A stretch of DNA of 64,000 nucleotides, taken from contig NZ_CP077095.1 of NCBI RefSeq assembly GCF_014268885.2, forward strand, positions 5,222,001-5,286,000. The letters run 5' to 3'. Below, piece after piece: positions 11,407-19,196 of this stretch. Below the pieces are notes generated by a model that had not been told where the DNA came from, ran no database searches, and saw only the letters and a list, made by a program, of their open reading frames with translations. The position numbers and the translations under genes are program-made. The stretch's first letter is position 1. Each line of letters opens with the position of its first letter. This stretch comes from Pseudomonas xantholysinigenes (GTDB lineage: Bacteria > Pseudomonadota > Gammaproteobacteria > Pseudomonadales > Pseudomonadaceae).

Positions 11407-12340
11407 CCTTGACCTCCTTTGACGCACGCTTGCCAAGCGCCAGATAGCGCTGACGCTCCTGCCAGACATCGCCGATGTAGATCCGCTCGCGCACGGTCAT
11501 CTGATCCCTGGTGATGGCCATCACAACCCCATCATCGCGCCCCAGCGGCTCTCCTTCCTTGACCCGATAGATATGACCGCCTGAGCGCAAGAGCGCCTCA
11601 TGACGCCCTTCTCGCGCCAGACTGCCGACCATTTCCAACTGATCCAGCGGGATACGGGCGAGCCCATTACCAGGCCTACCCAGCGACCAAGCCTGAAAAG
11701 GGTCGAACGCGGTCATCGCCCAGGCCTCCTGGGCCGGTTCGTGCGCCAGCGCCATCGGCAGCGGCAATGCTTCACCAGCGCTATAGGTATTGAGTAGCAA
11801 TTGCCCCACTACCAAATCGGAACCCTCGCTCGCCGCTTCCAGACGAAGCCTGGACACATTCACCAGCCGCAACTGCCGATGCCCTTGTTCCAGCCATGCG
11901 CGCAAGGCGGGATAACGCCCTTTCACGCGGACCTCCAGCGGCGTCAGCTGATAGCCAGGTTGGCGGTGCTCCTCGAGCACATCCAGGCGTTCGAACAGAA
12001 GTCCGTGTTCGTGGCCTGATATCGCCAAGGCATCGAGCCATTCGCTCATGCCCTCACCAGCGGCCAGTCGCCAGCGCTCGATGCGCAGAAGCTGTTCGGC
12101 ATCCTCAAGCGCCCGCTGCTCATCCCCCTGACCGGCGAGTTGCGACTCACGCCCCTCGCGCGCCTCTTGCGCCGCGAGCAACTGCGCGGCAGCCGCGACA
12201 TAAGCAAGATGCGGTTCCCGCAGGCGAACGAAGTACCCGGCAACCAGCACTGCCAGCACGGCCAGGACGACCGCCACTACATTGAATGCCAGGGAGCGGC
12301 AAACCCATGCCTGCCAGTCAGGCCATCGTAGGCCATTCAT
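11330..12340 (-). CDS. Fused PilO-PilP type IV pilus alignment protein
   Basis: 336 residues that appear to join two proteins normally made separately. Residues 1 to about 190 look like PilO: a short cytoplasmic stretch, one membrane helix (about 16-36), a coiled-coil-like segment, then a small ferredoxin-like periplasmic domain. Residues about 211-302 (AFDPFQAWSLGRPGNGLARI onward) look like the beta-domain of PilP, which contacts PilQ. No PilP lipobox is present, since it is now anchored through the PilO helix. The last 25 or so residues are low-complexity Gly/Ala and are simply the pilQ signal-peptide codons read in another frame. Assignment is by pattern and position between pilN and pilQ. 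Confidence 0.78.
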   Translation of the reverse strand: MNGLRWPDWQAWVCRSLAFNVVAVVLAVLAVLVAGYFVRLREPHLAYVAAAAQLLAAQEAREGRESQLAGQGDEQRALEDAEQLLRIERWRLAAGEGMSEWLDALAISGHEHGLLFERLDVLEEHRQPGYQLTPLEVRVKGRYPALRAWLEQGHRQLRLVNVSRLRLEAASEGSDLVVGQLLLNTYSAGEALPLPMALAHEPAQEAWAMTAFDPFQAWSLGRPGNGLARIPLDQLEMVGSLAREGRHEALLRSGGHIYRVKEGEPLGRDDGVVMAITRDQMTVRERIYIGDVWQERQRYLALGKRASKEVKDETEAVGERDAGHAGGDAGGAGGGG

Positions 12341-12876
12341 GACGCACCCGGCGACAACCGGGCCGCCAGCTGGAACTCGTCGCCCTGCTCCCGATAACGC
12401 AGTTGAACAAGCTCGACCTCCTGCACCACCCCGGTCTGCTGCAAGTCGCGCATGAACCGCGCAACCACGGCCGCCGATGCGGCCAGCCCGGTGAGTTGCA
12501 AGCGATCATCCTGCCAATCCAGCGCGGTCAGTTGCGCTCCCTCGGGCATGGCTTGCTCCAACGCTTCCAGCACGCCAGGCAGCAGCGCCTGCCTGGCGCG
12601 CAGCGTGGTCAGGACGGTGTACTGCGCCTGCACAGCCAGGCGAGACTCGCGCAGCTGATTAAACTGCGCCAGCGCAGCGTCCAATCGCACCAGCTCCGCC
12701 TGGTGCCGGGCGATCCCTTCTGCCTGCCTCGCCAGCCGGGCCCGCACGGCCTGGTCGAGCAGCATCACGCCACACAGGGCCAGAATCAGGCTGCCGACCA
12801 ACACTTGCTGGAATCGCCGCAGCACCCTGGCCCGGCGCTGCTCTCGCCAGGGCATGAGGTTCAGTCGCGTCATCAT
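12337..12876 (-). CDS. pilN: Type IV pilus inner-membrane protein PilN
   Basis: 179 residues: a short cytoplasmic N-terminus with the conserved TRLNLMPWREQRR motif that inserts into PilM, one membrane helix (about 24-42), then a periplasmic coiled coil and ferredoxin-like domain. The start at 12876 gives an ATGA overlap with the pilM stop; the next ATG (12873) is equally possible. The stop overlaps the downstream pilO-pilP start by 4 bp, so the block is translationally coupled. Confidence 0.88.
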   Translation of the reverse strand: MMTRLNLMPWREQRRARVLRRFQQVLVGSLILALCGVMLLDQAVRARLARQAEGIARHQAELVRLDAALAQFNQLRESRLAVQAQYTVLTTLRARQALLPGVLEALEQAMPEGAQLTALDWQDDRLQLTGLAASAAVVARFMRDLQQTGVVQEVELVQLRYREQGDEFQLAARLSPGAS

Positions 12877-13721
12877 GCCCCACCGCCTTGTGCCAACCCA
12901 TACGCCAGCACCAGCGAAGCACCAGCGTCCTTCAGCCCGCTCAATGCCGGCGGGCACGCCAGCCGGCAATGCACGCCCAATCGCTCAACGATCGCCGATA
13001 CCCGCTCGGCATTCGCGGCGCCTCCAGTCAACAGGACCTCACCGTCCAGGCCCAGCCCCTGGAGCGCTTCGATCCATTGCCCTGGCGAAAACAGTGCAAC
13101 CTGCTGGCGCTCGGGCACGCCATCGGTCGGCCAGCGGTGCGCCACCACGTGCGCCTCCTCCATCTGCAGGACGAGGCTGGCGCCAGGTGCAAGCACCCGC
13201 CACAACACGATGCTATCCACCTCCAGGGCCACCAGTTCGAGACCGACCTGTGCAAACAGCTGCTCGAAGGGCTCAAGCTGGCTCTGCCGACAAGCCGCGA
13301 CCAGGACGTCGACCACGCCCGGCGACCGCGCACTCGGCCCCAGCACCTGAAAATCCATGGCCAGGTCGTCCAGCGGGAACGGAAAGAGCTGGTCAGCGAG
13401 GGCCAGCAACTGTGCTTCCATGTCCTGGCCGCAGGCGTCAGCCGTCACCTGGCAGACCTTGCAGATCACCTGCGAGGCGGGCAGTGCCAGCGCCACCTTG
13501 CGCTGACGCGTCGCACAGCGCTCATGGGCCCTGCGCAAGGCGGCGCGCAGAGGCTCGCCGAACGCGTGTCCATCGACCTGCATCGCCTGGAAAGGCTCAA
13601 GCGCCCAGCCCGTCACCTGGCAACGCCCCCGTCGACGACTCAACTGCAACATTCGAACGCAATCGGCGGTAATTTCCACCCCCAGCAGTGAACCGACACT
13701 CCTGCCAACCTCTCCAAGCAT
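12873..13721 (-). CDS. pilM: Type IV pilus assembly ATPase-like PilM
   Basis: 282 residues with an actin-like fold (SHS2/FtsA-like), cytoplasmic, binding the PilN N-terminus. It begins MLGEVGRSVGSLLGVEIT, the usual PilM beginning with the phosphate-binding LLGVEI strand. It is clearly shorter than typical PilM (about 350), with the phosphate 2 and adenosine regions compressed (LTGGAAN near 235). It is the first gene of the pil block, divergent from ponA across a 169 bp gap. Sequence similarity is weak, so the call leans on gene order. Confidence 0.8.
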   Translation of the reverse strand: MLGEVGRSVGSLLGVEITADCVRMLQLSRRRGRCQVTGWALEPFQAMQVDGHAFGEPLRAALRRAHERCATRQRKVALALPASQVICKVCQVTADACGQDMEAQLLALADQLFPFPLDDLAMDFQVLGPSARSPGVVDVLVAACRQSQLEPFEQLFAQVGLELVALEVDSIVLWRVLAPGASLVLQMEEAHVVAHRWPTDGVPERQQVALFSPGQWIEALQGLGLDGEVLLTGGAANAERVSAIVERLGVHCRLACPPALSGLKDAGASLVLAYGLAQGGGA

Positions 13722-13816
13722 GGCTGTCACTTCCTTGTCGTGCGCCACCTGCGCCGTTGCGGCACAGGCGGTCGTCGCGCCACCCTGGGCGGTCACCCGG
13801 TGGGGCGAAAAATGCT

Positions 13817-13822
13817 TATAAT
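13817..13822 (+). promoter_or_regulatory. Probable -10 element of the ponA promoter
   Basis: A perfect TATAAT (in GCTTATAATGCC) lies 68 bp upstream of the ponA start in the pilM/ponA divergent gap. No strong -35 is seen at the expected spacing. The pilM promoter must be in the same gap, but I cannot place it. Confidence 0.5.
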
Positions 13823-13890
13823 GCCCAGCGAAATTTCCTGCCCGCTGGCCCCCTGCGCCCTCCACTCCCTAACCAGGACACCCCAAAGCC

Positions 13891-16344
13891 TTGATACGCC
13901 TGCTGAAGTTCTTCTGGTGGTCTTTCGTCGCAGTCATCTGCGCGCTCGTACTCGGTGTGAGCGGTGCGTTTCTGTATCTTAGTCCCAGCCTGCCCTCGGT
14001 CGACGCGCTCAGAAGCGTCCAGTTGCAAATCCCCCTGAGGGTCTACAGCAGCGACGGCAAGCTGATTGCCGAGTTCGGCGAAATGCGCCGCTCGCCGATC
14101 AAGTTCCAGGAAATTCCCCCACAGTTCATCCAGGCGCTTCTGTCCGCCGAGGACGACAATTTCCTCAATCACTACGGCGTCGACCCCAGCAGCCTGATGC
14201 GCGCGGCCTCGCAGCTGCTCAAGTCCGGGCATATCCAGACCGGCGGCAGCACCATCACCATGCAGGTGGCGAAAAACTTCTTCCTGACCAGCGAACGCAG
14301 CTTCTCGCGCAAGACCAACGAGATCCTCCTGGCCCTGCAGATCGAACGCGAACTGACCAAGGACGAGATCCTCGAGCTGTACGTCAACAAGATCTACCTG
14401 GGTAACCGCGCCTACGGCATCGATGCCGCGGCCCAGGTGTACTACGGCAAGTCGATACGCGACGTCAGCCTGGCGCAGATGGCCATGATTGCCGGCCTGC
14501 CGAAGGCACCATCACGCTTCAACCCCTTGGCCAACCCGGTGCGCGCCAAGGAGCGCCGCGACTGGATCCTCGGGCGCATGTACAAACTCGGCAAGATCGA
14601 CGAGGCCAGCTACCAGGCGGCCCTGGCCGAACCGCTGAATGCCAGCTACCACGTGCCGACGCCGGAAGTCAGCGCCCCCTACGTGGCCGAGATGGCCCGC
14701 GCCGAGATGGTCGGCCGCTACGGCAGCGACGCCTATACCGAAGGTTTCCGCGTCACCACCACGGTGCCCAGCGACACCCAGCAGATGGCCAACAACGCCG
14801 TGCTCAACGGCCTCAGCGAATACGACGAGCGCCACGGCTATCGTGGCCCTGAATCGCGCTTCCCGGGCAAGACCCGCGCCGCCTGGCTGCAGGAGCTGGG
14901 CAAGCAACGCACGCTCGGAGGCCTGGAGCCTGCGATCGTTACCCAGGTCGACAAGACCGACCTGAAGGTGATGACCCGCGCCGGCCTTGAAGAGACCGTG
15001 GCCTGGGACACCATGAAGTGGGCCCGCCCCTACCTCAACAGCAACGCCCAGGGCCGCGCACCGCAGTCACCGGCCGACGTCGCCCAGGTCGGCGATTTGG
15101 TACGCCTGCAGCGCCTGGAAGACGGCAAGCTGAAGTTCAGCCAGGTGCCGGGAGCGCAGAGCGCGCTGGTCACCCTCGACCCTCGCGACGGCGCGATCCG
15201 CGCCTTGGTCGGTGGCTTCTCCTTCGAGCAGAGCAACTACAACCGCGCCATGCAGGCCAAGCGCCAGCCGGGCTCGAGTTTCAAGCCTTTCGTCTACAGC
15301 GCCGCTCTGGACAACGGCTACACCGCCGCCAGCCTGGTCAACGACGCGCCGATCGTGTTCGTCGACGAGTACCTGGACAAGGTCTGGCGTCCGAAGAACG
15401 ACACCAACACCTTCCTCGGCCCGATCCGCATGCGCGAGGCGCTGTACAAGTCGCGCAACCTGGTGTCGATCCGTTTGCTGCAGGCCATGGGCGTGGACCG
15501 CACCATCGACTACATCGCCAAGTTCGGCTTCAACAAGCAGGACCTGCCGCGCAACCTGTCCCTGGCGCTGGGCACCGCGACCCTGACGCCGATGGAGATT
15601 GCCACCGGCTGGAGCGCCTTCGCCAACGGCGGCTACAAGATCAACCCGTACCTGATCGAGCGTATCGAAAGCCGCAACGGCGAGACCTTGTTCACCGCCA
15701 ACCCGGCCCGCATCCCCCAGGGTAGCCAGGACCAGGCCGGCCTCGCCGCGCCCGAGCAACCGATCAGCATTGCCCCGGTACCCGGCGAGGCGCCATCGGC
15801 CTATGGCCAGGTAGCGGCTGTGGCGCAGACCCCGGTGATCGCAGAACAAATCATCGACGGGCGGACCGCGTACATTCTCACCAGCATGCTGCAGGACGTG
15901 ATCAAGCGCGGCACCGGCCGCCGGGCACTGGCCCTGGGACGCACCGACCTGGCGGGCAAGACCGGTACCACCAACGAATCCAAGGACGCCTGGTTCTCTG
16001 GCTATAACGCTGACTACGTCACCACCGTGTGGGTTGGCTTCGACCAGCCGGAAACCCTGGGCCGCCGTGAATACGGTGGCACCGTGGCGCTGCCGATCTG
16101 GATGAGCTTCATGGGCGCGGCGCTCAAGGGCATGCCCGAGCACGCACCCGCCGAACCCGAGGGTATTCTCAGTCTGCGGGTGGACCCTGTCAGTGGTCGC
16201 GCTGCCACGCCGAGCACGCCGAATGCGTACTTCGAGCTGTTCAAGGCCGAGGACTCGCCGCCTTCGGTGGACGAACTGGGCAACGGCGCAGCGCCAGGCA
16301 GCCCGCTGCCGGCGGATGAAGCGGCACCGATGGATCTGTTCTGA
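13891..16344 (+). CDS. ponA: Penicillin-binding protein 1A (bifunctional transglycosylase/transpeptidase)
   Basis: 817 residues. An N-terminal membrane anchor (about 8-30) is followed by a GT51 glycosyltransferase domain with the catalytic Glu in SAEDDNF (E87) and GGSTITMQVAKN (about 114-125). An OB-like insert comes next, then the transpeptidase with the SxxK nucleophile S462 (SSFK) and KTGT at 690-693. It polymerises and crosslinks peptidoglycan in the periplasm. The reading frame begins with TTG (MIRLLKFFWW), with AGGA 12 bp upstream. No ATG is available near the family start, so TTG is the likely initiator. It is divergent from the pil genes, the usual arrangement in Pseudomonas. Confidence 0.96.
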   Translation: MIRLLKFFWWSFVAVICALVLGVSGAFLYLSPSLPSVDALRSVQLQIPLRVYSSDGKLIAEFGEMRRSPIKFQEIPPQFIQALLSAEDDNFLNHYGVDPSSLMRAASQLLKSGHIQTGGSTITMQVAKNFFLTSERSFSRKTNEILLALQIERELTKDEILELYVNKIYLGNRAYGIDAAAQVYYGKSIRDVSLAQMAMIAGLPKAPSRFNPLANPVRAKERRDWILGRMYKLGKIDEASYQAALAEPLNASYHVPTPEVSAPYVAEMARAEMVGRYGSDAYTEGFRVTTTVPSDTQQMANNAVLNGLSEYDERHGYRGPESRFPGKTRAAWLQELGKQRTLGGLEPAIVTQVDKTDLKVMTRAGLEETVAWDTMKWARPYLNSNAQGRAPQSPADVAQVGDLVRLQRLEDGKLKFSQVPGAQSALVTLDPRDGAIRALVGGFSFEQSNYNRAMQAKRQPGSSFKPFVYSAALDNGYTAASLVNDAPIVFVDEYLDKVWRPKNDTNTFLGPIRMREALYKSRNLVSIRLLQAMGVDRTIDYIAKFGFNKQDLPRNLSLALGTATLTPMEIATGWSAFANGGYKINPYLIERIESRNGETLFTANPARIPQGSQDQAGLAAPEQPISIAPVPGEAPSAYGQVAAVAQTPVIAEQIIDGRTAYILTSMLQDVIKRGTGRRALALGRTDLAGKTGTTNESKDAWFSGYNADYVTTVWVGFDQPETLGRREYGGTVALPIWMSFMGAALKGMPEHAPAEPEGILSLRVDPVSGRAATPSTPNAYFELFKAEDSPPSVDELGNGAAPGSPLPADEAAPMDLF

Positions 16345-16370
16345 TCGGGCGCAATGCAGCTGGTTTATCG

Positions 16371-16430
16371 GGCGCCGCGGCGCCTGGCACCGGCTATGCC
16401 GGTGTTCGCGGGTAAACCCGCTGCCACAGG
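16371..16430. repeat. REP-like repeat downstream of ponA
   Basis: GGCACCGGCTATGCCGGTGTTCGCGGGTAAACCCGCT...CCACAGG: hairpin-forming REP variant of the same kind as at 55302 and 25386. Confidence 0.6.
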
Positions 16431-16498
16431 GATCGAACCAGATCTAGAAATCTCGGCAAGTCAGTTGCGCCCACGATGTCTTCGGGACACCCACAAAC

Positions 16499-16532
16499 AA
16501 AAAGCCCCGGCTCTTGCGAGCCGGGGCTTTTT
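16499..16532. terminator. Bidirectional terminator between ponA and maeB
   Basis: AAAAAGCCCCGGCTC-TTGC-GAGCCGGGGCTTTTT: 15 matched bases per arm with A and T tracts on both sides. It can end ponA (plus) and maeB (minus). Confidence 0.9.
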
Positions 16533-16550
16533 CATGTCGCTACAACGGCA

Positions 16551-17819
16551 TCAGCCGTTGAATACGTCATCCACGCTTTTCAGCGGGTAGTGCTTCGGAT
16601 ACGGCAGGGTGGCCACGCCGGATTCGATGGCGGCCTTGGCCACGGCATCGGAAACCACGGTGATCAGGCGCGCGTCCAGCGGCTTCGGAATGATGTACTC
16701 ACGGCCGAACTCCAGGGCCTGCACGCCATAAGCCTCGCAAACTTCCTTCGGCACCGGCTGCTTGGCCAGGTCCTTGAGGGCGATGGCGGCGGCGATCTTC
16801 ATTTCTTCGTTGATGCGCTTGGCGCGGACGTCCAGGGCACCACGGAAGATGAACGGGAAGCCCAGTACGTTGTTGACCTGGTTCGGGTAGTCGGAACGAC
16901 CGGTGGCCATGATCACGTCGCTACGGGTTTCGTGAGCCAGTTCCGGCTTGATTTCCGGATCTGGGTTCGAGCAGGCGAACACGATCGGGTTGGCAGCCAT
17001 CGACTTCAGGCCTTCTGGGCTCAGCAGGTTCGGGCCGGACAGGCCAACGAACACGTCAGCGCCATCCAGGGCGTCGGCCAGGGTGCGCTTGTCGGTGGCG
17101 TGGGCGAACTGGGCCTTGTACTGGTTCAGGTCGTCACGGCCAGCGTGGATCACGCCGCTGCGGTCGATCATGAAGATGTTCTCGACCTTGGCGCCCATGC
17201 TCACCAGCAGCTTCATGCAGGAGATGGCCGCGGCGCCGGCGCCCAGGCAGACGATCTTCGCTTCGTCGAGCTTCTTGCCGGCGATTTCCAGGGCGTTGAT
17301 CATGCCGGCCGCGGTAACGATCGCGGTGCCGTGCTGGTCATCGTGGAACACCGGGATGTCGCACTGTTCGATCAGGGTGCGCTCGATCTCGAAGCACTCT
17401 GGCGCCTTGATGTCTTCGAGGTTGATGCCACCGAAGGTGATGGAGATGCGGCGCACGGTGTCGATGAAGGCCTGCGGGCTCTCGGACTCGACCTCGATGT
17501 CGAATACATCGATACCGGCGAAACGCTTGAACAGAACACCCTTGCCTTCCATGACCGGCTTCGAGGCCAGCGGGCCCAGGTCGCCCAGGCCGAGGATCGC
17601 GGTACCGTCGGAAATCACCGCGACCAGGTTGCCCTTGCCGGTGTACTTGTAGGCCAGCTCCGGATCGCGGCCGATCTCGCGCACAGGCTCGGCGACACCC
17701 GGGCTGTAGGCCAGGGCGAGGTCGCGGGCGGTGGCGGTTGGCTTGGAGAGCTCTACGCTCAGTTTCCCCGGACGAGGCTGAGCGTGGTATTCGAGAGCGG
17801 CGGTTTTCAGGTCTGACAT
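16551..17819 (-). CDS. maeB: NAD(P)-dependent malic enzyme
   Basis: 422 residues; oxidative decarboxylation of malate to pyruvate, linking the TCA cycle to NADPH supply. It carries the malic enzyme N-domain (YSPGVAEPV, KGNLVAVISDG, and the Lys/Asp stretch GVLFKRFAGIDVFDIEV) and an NAD-binding C-domain (CLGAGAAAIS, VGLSGPN). It lacks the phosphotransacetylase extension of the long MaeB proteins, so it is the short bacterial form. The start MSDLKTA is preferred over an ATG three codons earlier because GCGGAA lies at proper spacing for it. The gene stands alone and converges with ponA. Confidence 0.93.
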   Translation of the reverse strand: MSDLKTAALEYHAQPRPGKLSVELSKPTATARDLALAYSPGVAEPVREIGRDPELAYKYTGKGNLVAVISDGTAILGLGDLGPLASKPVMEGKGVLFKRFAGIDVFDIEVESESPQAFIDTVRRISITFGGINLEDIKAPECFEIERTLIEQCDIPVFHDDQHGTAIVTAAGMINALEIAGKKLDEAKIVCLGAGAAAISCMKLLVSMGAKVENIFMIDRSGVIHAGRDDLNQYKAQFAHATDKRTLADALDGADVFVGLSGPNLLSPEGLKSMAANPIVFACSNPDPEIKPELAHETRSDVIMATGRSDYPNQVNNVLGFPFIFRGALDVRAKRINEEMKIAAAIALKDLAKQPVPKEVCEAYGVQALEFGREYIIPKPLDARLITVVSDAVAKAAIESGVATLPYPKHYPLKSVDDVFNG

Positions 17820-17994
17820 GATGGGCATTCCGCTATTTACTGTTCTGACGGACCGCCGAGGATACGCAAAGTGCCGGGGGGCGACAAGACTGCCCGGTCA
17901 CTATGTGTCAAGGCCTCTGGCCTACGACTTTACGCTATAACCCACGGGGCTTACGGAGCCCAGTGTGTACAATCCAATAGCAAACTGTCTACAA

Positions 17995-18810
17995 CTATTT
18001 AGGCTCCACCATGCTCGGATCGGTCAATGGCAACAGCCAGCGTCGCTGCCCCGGCTTGAGCCCGCCCTTGCGGGAACGATCCAGCACCCAGCCGCGCGCC
18101 TCGACCTGACGTCCCTTGAGGTTAGCGAAGAAGCTGGCAGGAAAGTCGCGCTGCAGACGAGCGGGTACCTGCAACACCACGCTGTCGTCGAGCTCCAGCC
18201 AGGTACCACCACGATTGCGCTCGATACTCGTGATTTTGCCGCTGATGACGGCAAAGCCGGTCTGTCGGATGTCTCCAGCGCGCAACACCGGCGACTGTCG
18301 CCAAAGCCCTGCCGCAGCCTTGCGCGCCTGCTGCTCGGCTTGCTGCTGGCAGCTCGACAGGCTCACATTGGGCGCGATGGCCACGCGGTAGCCCAGTCCC
18401 TCGCTGAGCAGTTGTGCTTCGAGATTGTTGCCACTACGACCATAGAGGTGCGCCAGGGTGCGCCCGTACTTGTCCTTGGGTTCGCGCCCCGGCACCAGCC
18501 CGACGCGCCCATCGCTGGCCTTGACCAAGGCCTGCAGGCGGCGCTTGGCGGCCTCGGCATAAGGCTCGCTGGTGCGTCCCTTGCGGCCGATTTCCGGTGC
18601 GTTGATGCCGATCAGCCGCACACTGCGTCCGTCGACCAGCCGCACGGTGTCGCCATCGACCACATTGCGCACCGCTACCTGCTGCGGCTGGCCAGGCAAC
18701 GGGCAGAACGCCAGGGCCGGGAAGTGCCAGATCGCGCCCACAAAAAAAGCGCCCACAAGGGGCGCTTTTTTTTGCAGCAGCGCGAACCTCGAGAGATTCG
18801 CCATGCGCAT
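17995..18810 (-). CDS. Secreted thermonuclease-family (SNase-like) protein
   Basis: 271 residues. A signal peptide covers about residues 1-34: basic, then PLVGAFFVGAIWHFPALA. The SNase fold follows with VVDGDTVRLVDGRSVRLIGINAPEIG and KDKYGRTLAHLY. The catalytic Arg (VRLIG), Glu (APE) and second Arg (YGRT) are kept, but the Asp usual in RLIGIDAPE is Asn. A C-terminal beta-rich extension (about 165-271) of unknown role follows. It begins 2 bp after the rpmE stop, and its signal-peptide codons coincide with the intrinsic terminator at 18742-18773. It probably cleaves DNA/RNA in the periplasm or outside; activity is inferred. Confidence 0.85.
   Translation of the reverse strand: MRMANLSRFALLQKKAPLVGAFFVGAIWHFPALAFCPLPGQPQQVAVRNVVDGDTVRLVDGRSVRLIGINAPEIGRKGRTSEPYAEAAKRRLQALVKASDGRVGLVPGREPKDKYGRTLAHLYGRSGNNLEAQLLSEGLGYRVAIAPNVSLSSCQQQAEQQARKAAAGLWRQSPVLRAGDIRQTGFAVISGKITSIERNRGGTWLELDDSVVLQVPARLQRDFPASFFANLKGRQVEARGWVLDRSRKGGLKPGQRRWLLPLTDPSMVEPK
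18742..18773 (-). terminator. rpmE terminator embedded in the nuclease gene
   Basis: On the minus strand A8-GCGCCC-CTTGT-GGGCGC-T7. The stem-loop plus T run lies 40-70 bp past the rpmE stop and is a standard intrinsic terminator, yet it is inside the downstream coding sequence (codons for KKAPLVGAFF). On the plus strand it is equally well formed. Confidence 0.8.
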
Positions 18811-18812
18811 GA

Positions 18813-19028
18813 TTACTTCTTGGTACCGAACATACCGAAGCGATCGGCGAACTTCTGTACGCGACCACCGGTGTCCAGGACTTTCTGCTTACCGGTGTAG
18901 AACGGGTGGCACAGGTTGCAAACGTCGATCGCCAGGACGCTGCCCAGGGTCGAACGGGTTTCGAATTTGTTGCCGCAGCTGCAGGTGACTGCAACTACTT
19001 CGTAGTTCGGATGAATATCTGCTTTCAT
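18813..19028 (-). CDS. rpmE: 50S ribosomal protein L31 (zinc-binding form)
   Basis: 71 residues, [13 protein letters not shown] at the start, with four Cys (16, 18, 37, 40) in CSC and CNLC that bind zinc. This is the C+ form of L31, which can act as a zinc reserve relative to a Cys-less paralogue. The start at 19028 (MKADIHP) is the family start; an in-frame upstream extension is leader DNA. It is divergent from priA, as in many gammaproteobacteria. Confidence 0.97.
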   Translation of the reverse strand: MKADIHPNYEVVAVTCSCGNKFETRSTLGSVLAIDVCNLCHPFYTGKQKVLDTGGRVQKFADRFGMFGTKK

Positions 19029-19098
19029 GGTCACTTCCTCGAGCTGCGTGCCGCCACCCAACACCTATTGTTGAATACCGCACGTAATTAGGCGGCGA

Positions 19099-19126
19099 AT
19101 AATACCAGAGCACAGGGCCAACGCAA
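19099..19126 (-). promoter_or_regulatory. Sigma-70 promoter of rpmE
   Basis: Minus strand: TTGCGT (19121-19126), 16-bp spacer, TATTAT (19099-19104). It gives a leader of about 65 nt before the L31 start, long enough for autoregulation. Confidence 0.5.
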
Positions 19127-19196
19127 GTTGTCGCTTGCACCGACTGTCGTCTGCTAGGCTCGCCTGATTTGCAAACGCCCTCCAGAGACCTTCCGC

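Noticed and set aside
18813..19064. A longer L31 start 12 codons upstream ([11 protein letters not shown])
   Set aside because: L31 begins MKADIHP and GAGGAAG lies at the right distance from 19028.
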